DNA of 5,012 nt from an uncultured Clostridia bacterium (GTDB lineage Bacteria; Bacillota; Clostridia; Oscillospirales; Oscillospiraceae), in NCBI GenBank assembly GCA_945867445.1, contig CAMBID010000077.1:1-5012 (forward strand). Direction: 5' to 3'. Shown here in pieces: positions 4,496 to 5,012 of this stretch. The translations under genes and the position numbers were made by a program. Below the pieces are notes generated by a model that was given only the letters and a program-made list of their open reading frames with translations, made no database searches and was not told the DNA's origin. Position 1 is the stretch's first letter. Each line of letters begins with the position of its first letter.

Positions 4496-5012
4496 TCAGC
4501 CGATGGCGGCGAATGCCGCGAGGGCGCCGTTGACACCGCTGGTGACACCCTTGGTGGAGACGGTGGCGCCGGAGATGGCGTCCACGTTTCCGCCCACCTT
4601 CAGGGGCTGGTCATCGGCGGTCTTGCCGATGAACTGATCCAGCACAGGGATGCCGCTGGCAGTGGGAGCATTGTCCACGGTGACCTTGCTGCCAATGCCG
4701 GAGGTCTCGCCGCTCTTGACGACGGAGACGCCGGTGACAGCGCCCTCCGTGTCCATGCCCACCACCATGGAGATGGTGCTCTGGGAGCCGGAGACGTCCA
4801 GCTTCACGGCGTAGCCGGCCTCGGCGCCGCCATCGGTGATGGCGTAGACGTTGGTGACGGTGGCCTTGTAGTCGCCGGCGGCGGCGGCCACGGCGTCGGT
4901 GACCTCGATCTCAGAGGCGTCGAAGCCAGCCTCGTCGATCTCCGGATAGACGGCGGCGAGGGCCGCGTTGGTCTTGGCCAGGTTGGAGGCGGTGATGTTG
5001 GGCAGGGTCACG
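4496..5012 (-). CDS. rnfG: Rnf complex FMN-binding subunit RnfG, C-terminal part, 5' end outside the window
   Basis: RnfG is the Rnf subunit carrying covalently bound FMN on the outer face of the membrane and passes electrons between the membrane iron-sulfur centre and RnfD. About 171 residues are visible. The FMN-binding domain has Y-A-V-K near visible residues 67-70, the conserved loop ETSGIGSK at 102-109, and the flavinylation motif DAISGAT at 144-150. The last Thr (codon 4562-4564) is the predicted FMN phosphoester site, loaded by an ApbE flavin transferase encoded elsewhere. The frame is open to the right edge. A GTG at 5009-5011 could formally start translation, but the N-terminal membrane helix that anchors RnfG would then be missing, so the true start is beyond the window. 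It is followed 20 nt later by rnfE in the usual G-E-A-B order. The visible segment is Ala-rich but intact. Identity is confident. Confidence 0.94.
   Translation of the reverse strand, partial: VTLPNITASNLAKTNAALAAVYPEIDEAGFDASEIEVTDAVAAAAGDYKATVTNVYAITDGGAEAGYAVKLDVSGSQSTISMVVGMDTEGAVTGVSVVKSGETSGIGSKVTVDNAPTASGIPVLDQFIGKTADDQPLKVGGNVDAISGATVSTKGVTSGVNGALAAFAAIG

Noticed and set aside
5009..5011. GTG as the real start of rnfG
   Set aside because: The protein would lack the N-terminal membrane helix of RnfG, no ribosome-binding site can be judged, and the frame is open to the window edge.

Overview
The window reads as part of a chromosome from a GC-rich anaerobic Firmicute of the class Clostridia. 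The best guess is the Oscillospiraceae/Flavonifractor-like gut lineage. The reasons are a Firmicutes-type heat-shock operon (hrcA-grpE-dnaK) under a perfect CIRCE operator, strong AGGAGG ribosome-binding sites, a clostridial long-form RnfB, and high-GC coding sequence with Ala-rich proteins. The genus is inference. Every gene I can support lies on the minus strand, so transcription runs from high to low coordinates.

Region 1 (5012 down to about 2266) is the distal part of an Rnf operon, in the order rnfG (5' end outside the window), rnfE, rnfA, rnfB. The genes are tightly packed: a 20-nt gap, then a 1-nt TAATG overlap, then a ribosome-binding site that includes the upstream stop codon. The gene order G-E-A-B matches the usual rnfCDGEAB arrangement, so rnfC and rnfD are expected just beyond the right edge. 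The products are membrane subunits of the ion-pumping ferredoxin:NAD+ oxidoreductase. A perfect 16-bp-arm GC-rich stem-loop follows rnfB and probably ends this transcript.

Region 2 (2265-2109) is a short AT-rich intergenic stretch. It contains a clear sigma-A promoter (TTGACA, 17 nt, TACACT) whose predicted start site falls in a CIRCE operator with perfect 10-bp arms. This drives hrcA, whose product (HrcA) represses at CIRCE, giving an autoregulated heat-shock operon.

Region 3 (2108-1) holds hrcA, then grpE (TAA and ATG directly abutting), then a 287-bp non-coding spacer, then the first 60 codons of dnaK, which runs off the left edge. The spacer is the least ordinary part of the window. It holds a chain of hairpins, including two perfect palindromes placed back to back, and looks like a dispersed intergenic repeat or an RNA-processing region inside the operon. 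No second CIRCE and no convincing promoter was seen in front of dnaK.

I found no evidence of a new biological system. These are conserved energy-metabolism and chaperone loci, and the observations worth checking concern the structured spacer and details of operon architecture.
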